Shown: in pieces, positions 1-8,466 of the stretch
How the letters are laid out: each line of letters opens with the position of its first letter
Position numbering within the stretch: the first letter of the stretch is position 1
Source of the DNA: Holtiella sp036655075
GTDB taxonomy: Bacteria; Bacillota; Clostridia; Lachnospirales; Cellulosilyticaceae
Assembly: GCF_036655075.1 (NCBI RefSeq)
Contig: NZ_JAVVQU010000007.1
Coordinates: 1-64,000, forward strand
Direction of reading: 5' to 3'
Length of the DNA stretch: 64,000 nucleotides
The notes under the pieces: generated by a model
Seen by the model: the letters and a program-made list of their open reading frames with translations, nothing else
What the model was told of the DNA's origin: nothing
The model's database searches: none
Position numbers and translations under genes: made by a program

Positions 1-880
1 TTTTCATATCTGAAACCAATACATTTATATAATTCTCGGTTATTGCCAAACTACTATGCCCTAATATTTTTTGAAGCACGACTATATTTCCTCCACTTGT
101 TACCCATTTTTTAGCAAACGTGTGCCTATATCTATGGATACCTGTTTTTATAACATTTCGACTTTTATTATATTCAAACAAAGAGTGATAAATTGTACTT
201 TTTGTAAGTTTGTTTCCATATACATTACAAAAAAGATAATCATCATCGCTAGTATATTGTCTTATCTGCAAGTATTCTAATACAATTTTATTAATAGTAT
301 TATTCAAAGGTATTATTAATGATTTTCTGTTTTTAGTAACTTTAATGTGCACTACTTCATTATCAAAATCTAAATCTTTTACTTTAATATTAATTAAACT
401 ATTACTCCTTATACCTGTGGAAAGTAAAAAGTTTATAATAACCCAACTTTTATACTCTGTAAAACTACATTCTTTTAAGCTTGGCTTTTTTAGTAATGCC
501 TTAAGTTCTGCATCTGTATAGCATTCAATAGGCTCTTTATCAGCTTTCATTAATTGTATTTTAAAAGCTTCAAGATAATCACATCTCATAAAATAATACA
601 TCAATGTCTTTAAATCCCTCGAGTAAGTATATAGTGTTATATCCTTAACATCTTTAGACCTACTTTTAAACTCAATCACAAAGTTATCTAATGTTGATTT
701 GTCCATAGAATTAATTGGTATTTGTGGGTCAATATACTTATATAGTGTTTTAAAGCACTCTCTGTAGTGCTTTAATGTCCCCTCCCTTAAATTTCTTGCT
801 TTACAATTACATAAGTACTCATTACAACCTTGCTCAAACGTTATACTTTTAACAGCCTGCATAGTAATTTTTTTCTTCAT
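1..880 (-). CDS. Tyrosine recombinase / phage-type integrase (3' end beyond window)
   Basis: Reading the minus strand from the ATG at 880 gives an open frame to the window edge (at least 293 codons, no stop), starting MKKKITMQAVKSITF. The N-terminal part looks like a SAM-like core-binding domain. The C-terminal part has the tyrosine-recombinase catalytic signature: an Arg in the segment LLSTGIRSNSL, then HRYRHTFAKKW (the H-x-x-R box), LQKILGHSS and the nucleophile context ITENYINV. Such enzymes catalyse site-specific integration or excision of a mobile element. The SD-like GAGGTG lies just upstream (881-890). The gene is AT-rich compared with its neighbours and lies immediately beyond a strong terminator, so it may mark the edge of an integrated element extending leftwards. 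No attachment-site pair can be shown in this window. The family call is secure; the element type is not. Confidence 0.9.
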   Translation of the reverse strand, partial: MKKKITMQAVKSITFEQGCNEYLCNCKARNLREGTLKHYRECFKTLYKYIDPQIPINSMDKSTLDNFVIEFKSRSKDVKDITLYTYSRDLKTLMYYFMRCDYLEAFKIQLMKADKEPIECYTDAELKALLKKPSLKECSFTEYKSWVIINFLLSTGIRSNSLINIKVKDLDFDNEVVHIKVTKNRKSLIIPLNNTINKIVLEYLQIRQYTSDDDYLFCNVYGNKLTKSTIYHSLFEYNKSRNVIKTGIHRYRHTFAKKWVTSGGNIVVLQKILGHSSLAITENYINVLVSDMK

Positions 881-911
881 ACTTCACCTCTTGGCACACC
901 ATTTTTGAGCA

Positions 912-968
912 CAAAAAATGGCACACATCATTTAGATTTTTTCTTAAATGACGTGTGCTATTTTTTTT
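912..968. terminator. Bidirectional intrinsic terminator
   Basis: The stem gcacac-a-tcattta (921-934) pairs with taaatga-c-gtgtgc (945-958) with one mismatch. An A-run lies on the left (912-918) and a T-run on the right (961-968), so it can terminate in both directions. It closes the GGGtGRT operon coming from the right and separates it from the integrase gene. Confidence 0.8.
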
Positions 969-1033
969 AACCAATATTACATATTTTGTATTGACTAGTC
1001 AATTGCTAATCTATGCAAATAGTAAAAAGTGTC

Positions 1034-2035
1034 TTATTTGTTTGCTGCTTCTTCAATTGCAACAGCCACTGCTACTGTAGCACCTACCATTGGGTTGTTA
1101 CCCATACCGATAAGTCCCATCATTTCAACGTGAGCTGGTACTGATGAAGAACCTGCGAATTGTGCATCTGAATGCATTCTTCCCATAGTATCTGTCATAC
1201 CGTATGAAGCAGGACCTGCACCCATGTTATCTGGGTGAAGTGTACGTCCTGTACCACCGCCTGAAGCTACTGAGAAGTATTTTTTCCCTTGTTCCATACA
1301 TTCTTTTTTGTATGTTCCAGCTACTGGATGTTGGAAACGAGTTGGGTTAGTAGAGTTACCTGTAATAGATACATCTACGCCTTCAAGGTGCATGATTGCA
1401 ACACCTTCACGAACGTCGTCTGATCCGTAACAACGAACTTTTGCTCTCTCACCATTTGAGTAAGCAGTTTCTTTAACTACACTTACTTTACCAGTTGCGT
1501 AGTCAAATTGTGTTTGAACATATGTAAATCCGTTAATACGAGAAATAATATGTGCTGCATCTTTTCCAAGACCATTTAAGATAACTCTTAAGTCTTCATT
1601 ACGTACTTTGTTTGCAGATCTTGCGATACCGATAGCACCTTCAGCAGCCGCGAATGATTCGTGACCTGCTAAGAATGCGAAACATTTAGTTTCTTCTCTA
1701 AGAAGCATAGCTCCTAAGTTACCATGTCCAAGACCAACTTTACGATCGTCTGCTACTGAACCTGGAATACAGAAAGCTTGAAGACCGATACCGATTGCTT
1801 CAGCTGCTTCAGCTGCAAGTGTACAACCTTTTTTGATTGCGATAGCTGCACCTACTGTGTAAGCCCAACATGCATTTTCAAAAGCGATTGGTTGGATTTC
1901 TTTTGTAAGGTTGTAAGCATCTACACCTTTTTCATCACAAATAGCTTTTGCTTCATCTAAGTCTTTAATACCGTATTCGTTTAATACAGCATTGATTTGG
2001 TTAATTCTTCTATCATAAGATTCAAATAATGGCAT
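1034..2035 (-). CDS. GGGtGRT family protein
   Basis: This 333-aa protein carries the family's namesake glycine-rich motif, visible as SGGGTGRT about 70 residues before the C-terminus, followed by a conserved GMTDTMGRMHSDAQF segment. The family (GGGtGRT protein) is widespread in anaerobic Firmicutes but has no assigned biochemical function that I know of. There is no signal peptide or membrane segment, so it is cytosolic. The start is supported by AAGGAGG just upstream (2041-2052 region). It follows a NifU-like scaffold gene by 17 bp and both end at the terminator at 912-968, so they form a two-gene operon. The constant pairing suggests a role linked to iron-sulfur cluster chemistry, which is inference. 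Confidence 0.9.
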   Translation of the reverse strand: MPLFESYDRRINQINAVLNEYGIKDLDEAKAICDEKGVDAYNLTKEIQPIAFENACWAYTVGAAIAIKKGCTLAAEAAEAIGIGLQAFCIPGSVADDRKVGLGHGNLGAMLLREETKCFAFLAGHESFAAAEGAIGIARSANKVRNEDLRVILNGLGKDAAHIISRINGFTYVQTQFDYATGKVSVVKETAYSNGERAKVRCYGSDDVREGVAIMHLEGVDVSITGNSTNPTRFQHPVAGTYKKECMEQGKKYFSVASGGGTGRTLHPDNMGAGPASYGMTDTMGRMHSDAQFAGSSSVPAHVEMMGLIGMGNNPMVGATVAVAVAIEEAANK

Positions 2036-2052
2036 ATTACTGCACCTCCTTC

Positions 2053-2745
2053 TTACTCGTGTCTTGGGTCGATTTGACGAACAGCTTCATCGAATCTGCC
2101 GTATTGACCTGTAGCTTTTTGCATTGCCTCTGTTGCATCTGTACCTTTTTTGATCATATCCATCATTTTACCAAAGTGGATAAATTGGTATCCGATGATT
2201 TCGTTGTTTTCGTCAACACCGATTTTTGTTACATAACCTTCAGCCATTTCAAGGTATCTTGGTCCTTTAGCTGTTGTTGCGTACATTGTACCAACTTGGC
2301 TACGAAGTCCTTTTCCTAAGTCTTCAAGACCTGCACCGATTGGAAGTCCACCTTCAGAGAAAGCTGTTTGAGTTCTTCCGTATACGATTTGTAAGAATAA
2401 TTCTCTCATTGCTGTATTAATTGCATCACATACTAAGTCAGTATTTAATGCTTCTAAAATTGTTTTACCTGTTAAAATTTCTGCTGCCATCGCTGCAGAG
2501 TGTGTCATACCTGAACAACCGATAGTTTCTACTAACGCTTCTTCAATGATACCGTTTTTAACGTTTAATGTTAATTTACATGCACCTTGTTGAGGAGCAC
2601 ACCAGCCAATACCGTGTGTAAGACCGCTAATATCTGTAACTTCTTTAGACTGAACCCATCTTCCTTCTTGAGGAATTGGAGCTGGTCCGTGATTAGGTCC
2701 TTTTGCAATAGGACACATTTGTTCTACTTCATGTGAGTACATCAT
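2053..2745 (-). CDS. NifU-like iron-sulfur cluster assembly scaffold protein
   Basis: This 230-aa protein has an IscU/NifU N-terminal-type fold, judged from three spaced cysteine contexts: WCAPQQGACKL, ETIGCSGMTHS and DLVCDAINTAM. In the IscU/NifU family these cysteines hold a nascent Fe-S cluster before transfer to apoproteins. It is longer than classical IscU (about 130 aa), with an extra N-terminal stretch and a C-terminal tail. It is the first gene of a two-gene operon with the GGGtGRT protein, not beside iscS/sufBCD genes, so it is probably a specialised scaffold rather than the housekeeping one. AAAGGAG lies 8 nt before the ATG. An alternative ATG lies one codon further in. Confidence 0.85.
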   Translation of the reverse strand: MMYSHEVEQMCPIAKGPNHGPAPIPQEGRWVQSKEVTDISGLTHGIGWCAPQQGACKLTLNVKNGIIEEALVETIGCSGMTHSAAMAAEILTGKTILEALNTDLVCDAINTAMRELFLQIVYGRTQTAFSEGGLPIGAGLEDLGKGLRSQVGTMYATTAKGPRYLEMAEGYVTKIGVDENNEIIGYQFIHFGKMMDMIKKGTDATEAMQKATGQYGRFDEAVRQIDPRHE

Positions 2746-2840
2746 CGCTATGACTCCTTTCTACTCGAACAATTTAAAGGGTTAACTTTAAATTAAATTT
2801 TTAACAACCATCCCTATTGTATAATTCTAGGCGAAAGATG

Positions 2841-3680
2841 TCAATATGTTAGTCTTTTTAGAAGAGAAGTCGCAATATAACAACAGGTCATGACAACAAC
2901 AATAGTTGCCCCTGCTGATGTTCCAAATACATATGCCAACCACAACCCCAGCATGCCAGAAAATAGTGCAAAAAAGACAGAATAGAAATGATACTGACGC
3001 ATATTACCTGCAATATTCCGACTAATTGCTCCCGGCAAAATTAAGAAAGCATTGATCAACATAACCCCAATCCAAGGGATACAAAGTACTACTACGACTG
3101 CCACAATACAGGTAAAGGCCATTTGTAATGCTAACGTATGAATGGCACGACTATTAGCAAGCGAAACATTTAAGCTCGTCACCACCAAGTCATTAAAAAT
3201 AAAGTACCATATTCCAAATACAATAACGCTTACAATAAGCAATATGCCCAAATCTTCGCCTCTAATACTCAGTAAATCGCCAATCAAATATTTTGTGTAT
3301 TGATTAAAATTTCCATTTCTCGAGAGCAACATAGTTCCAAATGCAACTGTTCCTGCAGAAAAGATTCCAATAATCGTATCTGTTGTCTCTTGATGTTTAT
3401 AACTAAAATAGGCGATGAGTAGGCCTAATAATATGGCAAAGACTAGCATCGAAAGGGTTGGATTCATAAGACCTATCAAAACACCGATTCCAATACCTGT
3501 CAGTGCACTATGTCCTATAGCATCCGAGAAAAAAGCCATCTTCTGACTGACTACCATGGTGCTTAAAAGACCTAGCATTGGTGCTGCAATCAAAATACCT
3601 AAAAAGGCATTTTTCATAAACGTCATCTGTAAAAAGTCAAAAGGAAATAAAAATTCAACAATCTTATACAATGCTTCCAT
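2841..3680 (-). CDS. znuB: Metal ABC transporter permease (ZnuB/MntB family)
   Basis: This 279-aa polytopic membrane protein with about eight hydrophobic helices belongs to the ABC-3 family (ZnuB/MntB/TroC). Typical motifs are the segment KMAFFSDAIGHSALTGIG and the C-terminal half LINAFLILPGAISRNIA. It forms the membrane channel that passes Zn2+ or Mn2+ delivered by the binding protein. It is the last gene of a three-gene operon (binding protein, ATPase, permease). Its start overlaps the 3' end of the ATPase gene by 17 bp, implying translational coupling. Metal specificity cannot be read from the permease; the His-rich binding protein upstream favours zinc. Confidence 0.9.
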   Translation of the reverse strand: MEALYKIVEFLFPFDFLQMTFMKNAFLGILIAAPMLGLLSTMVVSQKMAFFSDAIGHSALTGIGIGVLIGLMNPTLSMLVFAILLGLLIAYFSYKHQETTDTIIGIFSAGTVAFGTMLLSRNGNFNQYTKYLIGDLLSIRGEDLGILLIVSVIVFGIWYFIFNDLVVTSLNVSLANSRAIHTLALQMAFTCIVAVVVVLCIPWIGVMLINAFLILPGAISRNIAGNMRQYHFYSVFFALFSGMLGLWLAYVFGTSAGATIVVVMTCCYIATSLLKRLTY

Positions 3681-4413
3681 TCACATCACCTCCTATGCTC
3701 AGTTGCTTTTGCTTCATTGCCTCTTGCTTCACAAGTTCAGGTGTGCCCATAGCCAATATGGTTTTATTAAGTAAAATTGCCTTATCACAAATATGTTCGA
3801 GCTGGCCCACTTCATGGGTGATCAAAACAATGGCCATATGGTATTTCTCCTTTAAGGCTTGCACTGTTTCATAGAAAAGTTTTTGTCCATTTACATCTAC
3901 CCCTGAAATAGGCTCATCTAAAAGAAGTAGGTCTGGTGTTGGCCAAAGTGCCAGTGCCAAAAGCACCCTTTGGAGTTCCCCGCCTGAAAGCATACCAATC
4001 TTACGGTCTATGGCATAAGCAAGCTGTACTTCCTCTAGGGATTTTTCTACTTCTTTGCGTATAGAAGCTGTTATCTTTGTCCATATAGGTCTTTTTTGCA
4101 TACAGGCTAAAAACAGATCTAGTACTGTAATAGGTGTGGTCTTATCAAAATTTAAATGTTGAGGTACATACCCTATAATCGGTGGATGCATCTTCTTTTC
4201 ATAGGCGTGCATTTGGTGCTTAATCTCTCCTGTATAATGCATCTCACCTAATAAAGTTTTAAACAAGGTGGTCTTTCCTGCGCCATTAGGGCCTACAATA
4301 GCCGTAATTTCATTGCAGTGAAAATGGACATTGATGGCTTGAAGCAACGTGTTTCCCTCTTTAACTACACTTACATTTTTCATTTCTGTACAACAAAATT
4401 TACATTCACTCAT
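3664..4413 (-). CDS. znuC: Metal ABC transporter ATP-binding protein (ZnuC family)
   Basis: This ATPase energises zinc/manganese import. Walker A is GPNGAGKTT, the ABC signature is LSGGELQR, Walker B is LLLLDEP, and a switch histidine lies in LITHEVG. I place the start at the ATG at 4413 (249 aa), which overlaps the binding-protein stop codon as ATGAGTGA and has AGAGAGG upstream. A longer TTG-started frame is possible but has no better ribosome site. The extreme N-terminus is unusual in having a Cys-rich SECKFCC motif, which could bind metal (speculative). It sits between the binding protein and permease genes, overlapping both. Confidence 0.9.
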   Translation of the reverse strand: MSECKFCCTEMKNVSVVKEGNTLLQAINVHFHCNEITAIVGPNGAGKTTLFKTLLGEMHYTGEIKHQMHAYEKKMHPPIIGYVPQHLNFDKTTPITVLDLFLACMQKRPIWTKITASIRKEVEKSLEEVQLAYAIDRKIGMLSGGELQRVLLALALWPTPDLLLLDEPISGVDVNGQKLFYETVQALKEKYHMAIVLITHEVGQLEHICDKAILLNKTILAMGTPELVKQEAMKQKQLSIGGDVNGSIV

Positions 4414-5422
4414 GTTCAAATGCCTCTCTGACCGTTTCAATATTTTTTCTCATGCGTACCACATAAGGAAACTCATCTGGTGCAAAAGTTTGGTCCGTAC
4501 CTGTCACAAGCGCATCTAGCACATAAATACTACAAGGTACTTCCCTTTGAATTGTCTTTAAAATCGCTAAGTCTTGATTTTTCTCTTCGGTAAAAATGAC
4601 CCTAACGTCCTCTTCCTCCATTTGATGAATCAAGGTTTGAATTTGTTTGGCTGAAGCATTTTCATAGCTGCCTTCTGGAATGTTCTCTACTATTTCTATG
4701 CCAAACTCTTGGGCTAAATAATAAAAAGCATCGTGCACCGTCATAGCTTTTTTAGTATCGATGACTTCTAATGCCTGGTGTGCTTCTTCATCTAATGCTT
4801 CTAATGCCTCAATATAAGCCCTTGCATTCGCCTCATAAACAGATTGATAAGCTGGGTCTATAGCACTTAGCTGCATAGCAATTTCTTGTACTTGAGCTAT
4901 CGTTCCTTCAATACTAAGCCATATATGGTCATTCTCATGGTGATGTCCATCTTCTCCATGAATAGGGTCCTCATCCCCATCGTGTGTTTCTTCTAAATGT
5001 GCTTGCTCATGATTATGTAAGCCCTCTGCTTCTTCCTCTCCATGTAAGAGTGGTTCTAATTGTTGACTTGCATCAATCACTTGCAAAGTAGGATTTTGCA
5101 TATAAGCCTTTTCTATAAAAGTCTCGCTGCCTAACCCATTAATAACTAACACATCGGCTTCATAGAGCTTCTTAGTATCTTGTACGGTTAACTGGTAGTC
5201 ATGTAAGCACCCTACAGTTTGGTCTGCCATATTCAGGAGTTGATGTGGTGTTTCTTTCATCAAGGCACTTGTATGTATATACATAGGATAGAAAGATGTC
5301 ACAACAGTAAAAGGCTTATGTGCTATTTCTTGTTGGAGCTTGGTTCTCTCATTATATTTGTAAAGAATAAATCCTGTATAAGCAATGACTAAAAGGATAA
5401 GGATTGCTGTTTTCTTTTTCAT
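4406..5422 (-). CDS. znuA: Metal ABC transporter substrate-binding protein (ZnuA family)
   Basis: This 338-aa extracytoplasmic binding protein has an N-terminal hydrophobic anchor (residues about 5-21, no lipobox Cys). The cluster A-I fold is indicated by TSFYPMYI near residue 42, LHDYQLT with a putative metal-ligand His at about 74, NDHIWLS with His at about 166, and TVHDAFYYL. A His/Asp/Glu-rich loop spans residues about 127-166 (for example GEDGHHHENDH). In this family the loop is typical of zinc-specific members, so Zn2+ is the likeliest substrate. It is the first gene of the importer operon, with a sigma-A promoter at 5459-5486. No clear Zur box was found. Confidence 0.88.
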   Translation of the reverse strand: MKKKTAILILLVIAYTGFILYKYNERTKLQQEIAHKPFTVVTSFYPMYIHTSALMKETPHQLLNMADQTVGCLHDYQLTVQDTKKLYEADVLVINGLGSETFIEKAYMQNPTLQVIDASQQLEPLLHGEEEAEGLHNHEQAHLEETHDGDEDPIHGEDGHHHENDHIWLSIEGTIAQVQEIAMQLSAIDPAYQSVYEANARAYIEALEALDEEAHQALEVIDTKKAMTVHDAFYYLAQEFGIEIVENIPEGSYENASAKQIQTLIHQMEEEDVRVIFTEEKNQDLAILKTIQREVPCSIYVLDALVTGTDQTFAPDEFPYVVRMRKNIETVREAFEHE

Positions 5423-5458
5423 CTTCTTGCCCCTTTCTTCTTGTTAGAACTCTCTTCT

Positions 5459-5486
5459 ATTATAGCTAATTGAGAACAAAAATCAA
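5459..5486 (-). promoter_or_regulatory. Sigma-A promoter of the metal importer operon
   Basis: On the minus strand TTGATT (5486-5481) and TATAAT (5464-5459) are separated by 16 bp, about 40 bp upstream of the binding-protein ATG. The -10 is a perfect consensus and the -35 matches at 4 of 6 positions. Confidence 0.7.
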
Positions 5487-5490
5487 TATA

Positions 5491-5521
5491 AAAGTTCAGA
5501 ATCTTTATCATTCTGAACTTT
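5491..5521 (-). terminator. Intrinsic terminator of the M16C peptidase gene
   Basis: A 12-bp perfect stem (aaagttcagaat at 5491-5502 and attctgaacttt at 5510-5521) with a 7-nt loop lies 6 bp past the peptidase stop codon. On the minus strand the A/T flank gives a short U-tract. It sits directly upstream of the importer promoter. Confidence 0.8.
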
Positions 5522-5526
5522 TATGT

Positions 5527-8316
5527 TTATCTTTCTCGGTAAATATTCACTTGCTTCTGTACTTTGAGTTGCTTATTTCCTGTACAAATACCTAGTTGCC
5601 CATTCCCTAACAAATAAGGTAATAAACTAAATTTCTCATCTAGTGCAGAAAGCTTTGTGTCTAAAATTTCTTTTTGTAACTTCAGTAGCGTTTCTGGTTT
5701 TGTCCCTCGTAAAATACAACTTTCAATAAAGTTACCCTTTTCAAAAGCATCCCCTACCAAGCTCATTTGACGTTGATACTCAGCAAGTGCATCCAACTTG
5801 GCTACTTTCAATGCTTCTTCATTCAAATCTTTGCGAAGGATGTTAGATGCCTCTTGAATCCCCTCCACAGATTCTAAGAAGTTAGGATCTCGGTAAGTGT
5901 AAACAATGAGGCTACTTGGATATTTGGCAAACATACTGCTACCATACGCACCATGTTCTGCTCGCAAAACAGGCCTTAAGTACTGATTGGTCATATATGA
6001 GGCCATTACATAATCTGATCCTTCGATTAAATCTTCTTCCTTATCGTAACTAAAGACTAAATAGTCTACAGGTGTATTTCTATAATAAATATTTAAAGGT
6101 GCATACTTGGTAAAGTCATAGTTTGCTTTGGTCAGCACAGGTAAAGTCTTGCCTTCAAAGTAAGTTTCTAAGCGTTCAAGTTCACTTTCCCTAAAAGTTT
6201 TATTACCCTGTATGCCGATCATCATATCTTTTGCATACTCTAGTTGATTCCCCATCTCTTTAATTGCCTTTACATAGTCTACTTCCCCAGATCGTCTCAT
6301 CTTACGTACCTGTGTATAAAGCGGATAATGTTGTTCAAACAAGTAGCGCTTATAGCCTTTTTGCCCTGAGGCATTCAACCATTTCAAAGTGCCTAGCATA
6401 TCTTGGCTAAAGTTTTCCTTAAATTGACTTAAGAAAATTTGCAGTTGCTCATCAAACCAATCAACTTCCTTTGCCTGCAAGCTCGCTTTTGCCTGCTCAA
6501 GCATAGAGAGGCTGTCAAAGTCTTTGTTACTGAGCATACTCACTTTTAAGTAAGGCGTAACACAGTCACTTCCCACAGCTACCACATCTACATCCATAAT
6601 GGCTTCAAAAGGTGTCTTCTCTTGAGCTGCCTTCTTCAGAAGTTGGCTATATAAAAACAAATAAGGAAGTTCTTCTTGCTGAATATGTCCTGTAGGAATA
6701 TATAAACTTACCCCTTTTAGTGGTCCATCATTTTCTGTGAGCACATATTTCATATCATCTTTTTCTACGATTTTATAAGGTGCTGTCTGGTGAATAAGTA
6801 AATCCTTAAAGCTTATGTCAGGAAGTGGTAAATGTTTCGTCTCCTTTTGCCAAATGGTCATTTTTTCTAGACGTTCTCCCCAACTTTTATCTTGATCCGC
6901 ATGACTTGCAAGAGGTGCTTCTTCTTTAGGTAAGAGTTGAATATACATGGATGGACTTCCTAACAAAAGACTTCTGTAGCTTTCAGGCAGTTTGGTAAGT
7001 TCATCTATATGGGCTTTATCAGAAAAATAGTAAGCGCCCACTTTGTCATGTGCCCAAGCATCTAAATAAGCCTCTGCAATCTCTATGCCTCTAGTAGGGG
7101 ATAAATCTTCACTACATGCAACTAATTGATTTTTAGCTATAATGTTGCGCTCTGTTTCTTGGTCTATTTTCTTTGTAGCAAGACTTTCTAATACTTTTTC
7201 TAAAAGAACCTTTTCAGACGCCATATTCTCCTTTGTCACATTACCTATAACTATGGAATAAGAAGGATACTTCACATAGCTATCCTTAATCACTTGGACA
7301 TTCGTAAGCCCTTGTCTTTTGAGTGTCTTCATAAAGTAAGATTGTTCATCCACTAAGTAGGTGCTTACCCATAAGTCCATTTCAAGCATTTCATTACTTG
7401 TTAAATCTTTTTCTACAACAAAACTTTTGATTAAATAGCCGTTTGTTCCACTTTCATTAAAATAAAGGGTTTTTTCTTTACTAACTACATCCGGTTTAAC
7501 ATTGACATCAATCTGTTTATCAGAAAGGGGAATATCTTGGAATGCCTCATCAATTAAACCAAGTACATGCCCAATAGGCAAGTCACCATACAAGATGATC
7601 ATCATATTACTTGGGTAGTAGTAGCCTTTGTACGTCTCAATAAATTTTTCATAAGAAAGCTCTGGAATAGAGTCTGGATTTCCGCCACTATCATTTGCAT
7701 AATGGGTCCCTTCATAGAGGCCTTGACGTATCGCACGAAAAACCTGTCTATTTCTATCCCCGTTGGCCCCCTTCATTTCATTATAGACAACCCCCCCATA
7801 CTGTTTAGTGAGTGGATTGTAATGAAAGGCTTCTTCATAAAAGCTAGAAGGATTGACGGTCATATTAGGGTTTAAAATGCAGTCTAGATAGATAGAAAGT
7901 AATGTATCAAAGCATGCATCATGGGATGTTGCAAAGGGAAAAACCGTCATATCTGAACTGGTCATGGCATTCATAAATAAATTAGGGTACTTACTACTTG
8001 CATCAAAAAACAAAGTAGAAGAGGGATACTTCTTAGAACCTGTAAAAAGGGTATGTTCAATAATGTGATTGACTCCTGTGTTGTCTGTTGTTGGTGTTTT
8101 CACACCGAGGGTAAAACTCTTATTAGTGTCTTTATTTTCAATCCATACGACATTTAGCCCACTGCCTATATGCTTATATTCGTGAATGATTTCTGCTCCA
8201 CACTTTGTTTCACCCGATTGCACAAAAGCATTAGGCTTTGCACTTACTCCAATGATACTCAAGATGAAAACTATGCAGATAACGTACACATTCCATCTTA
8301 TTTTTTTCTTTTGCAT
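5527..8316 (-). CDS. Exported insulinase-family (M16C, PreP-like) zinc metallopeptidase
   Basis: This large M16C peptidase (929 aa from the ATG at 8316) is two homologous halves forming a closed chamber that degrades peptides. The inverted zinc motif HxxEH is visible as NHIIEH (His84, Glu87, His88), with the third ligand Glu180 in VVYNEMKG. An M16C-associated linker and C-terminal half follow. Unlike the usual cytosolic clostridial homologue, the N-terminus has basic residues followed by a hydrophobic stretch (about 9-25) ending in SAKPNAF, resembling a signal peptide or anchor. The start is set by AAGGAG 9 nt before the ATG; the TTG three codons upstream abuts the SD and is unlikely. It is a monocistronic gene with its own terminator. 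Confidence 0.88.
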   Translation of the reverse strand: MQKKKIRWNVYVICIVFILSIIGVSAKPNAFVQSGETKCGAEIIHEYKHIGSGLNVVWIENKDTNKSFTLGVKTPTTDNTGVNHIIEHTLFTGSKKYPSSTLFFDASSKYPNLFMNAMTSSDMTVFPFATSHDACFDTLLSIYLDCILNPNMTVNPSSFYEEAFHYNPLTKQYGGVVYNEMKGANGDRNRQVFRAIRQGLYEGTHYANDSGGNPDSIPELSYEKFIETYKGYYYPSNMMIILYGDLPIGHVLGLIDEAFQDIPLSDKQIDVNVKPDVVSKEKTLYFNESGTNGYLIKSFVVEKDLTSNEMLEMDLWVSTYLVDEQSYFMKTLKRQGLTNVQVIKDSYVKYPSYSIVIGNVTKENMASEKVLLEKVLESLATKKIDQETERNIIAKNQLVACSEDLSPTRGIEIAEAYLDAWAHDKVGAYYFSDKAHIDELTKLPESYRSLLLGSPSMYIQLLPKEEAPLASHADQDKSWGERLEKMTIWQKETKHLPLPDISFKDLLIHQTAPYKIVEKDDMKYVLTENDGPLKGVSLYIPTGHIQQEELPYLFLYSQLLKKAAQEKTPFEAIMDVDVVAVGSDCVTPYLKVSMLSNKDFDSLSMLEQAKASLQAKEVDWFDEQLQIFLSQFKENFSQDMLGTLKWLNASGQKGYKRYLFEQHYPLYTQVRKMRRSGEVDYVKAIKEMGNQLEYAKDMMIGIQGNKTFRESELERLETYFEGKTLPVLTKANYDFTKYAPLNIYYRNTPVDYLVFSYDKEEDLIEGSDYVMASYMTNQYLRPVLRAEHGAYGSSMFAKYPSSLIVYTYRDPNFLESVEGIQEASNILRKDLNEEALKVAKLDALAEYQRQMSLVGDAFEKGNFIESCILRGTKPETLLKLQKEILDTKLSALDEKFSLLPYLLGNGQLGICTGNKQLKVQKQVNIYRER

Positions 8317-8418
8317 ACTGCTCAACTCCTTAGGTTCTTACTTGTTGTCTTACTTCATAGTTTATGCAACTTTTAATCATTCATACTCTCTTCGTGGATT
8401 TCACTCTAGCGCATCGGA

Positions 8419-8455
8419 CTTAGATAGTCTATAATGCAAGTAAAGACTATCTAAG
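8419..8455. promoter_or_regulatory. 11-bp perfect inverted repeat enclosing a -10 box (probable operator)
   Basis: CTTAGATAGTC (8419-8429) and GACTATCTAAG (8445-8455) are perfect inverted repeats separated by 15 bp, with TATAAT at 8430-8435 in the spacer. The right arm abuts the Shine-Dalgarno AAGGATG of the LacX-like gene. No good -35 is present at the expected distance. The layout suggests a regulator-binding site over the promoter. The regulator is unknown. Confidence 0.55.
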
Positions 8456-8466
8456 GATGTGATTAC

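Noticed and set aside
4890..5060. His-codon-rich stretch as a DNA repeat
   Set aside because: It is coding sequence for the metal-binding loop of the ZnuA-like protein, not a tandem DNA repeat.
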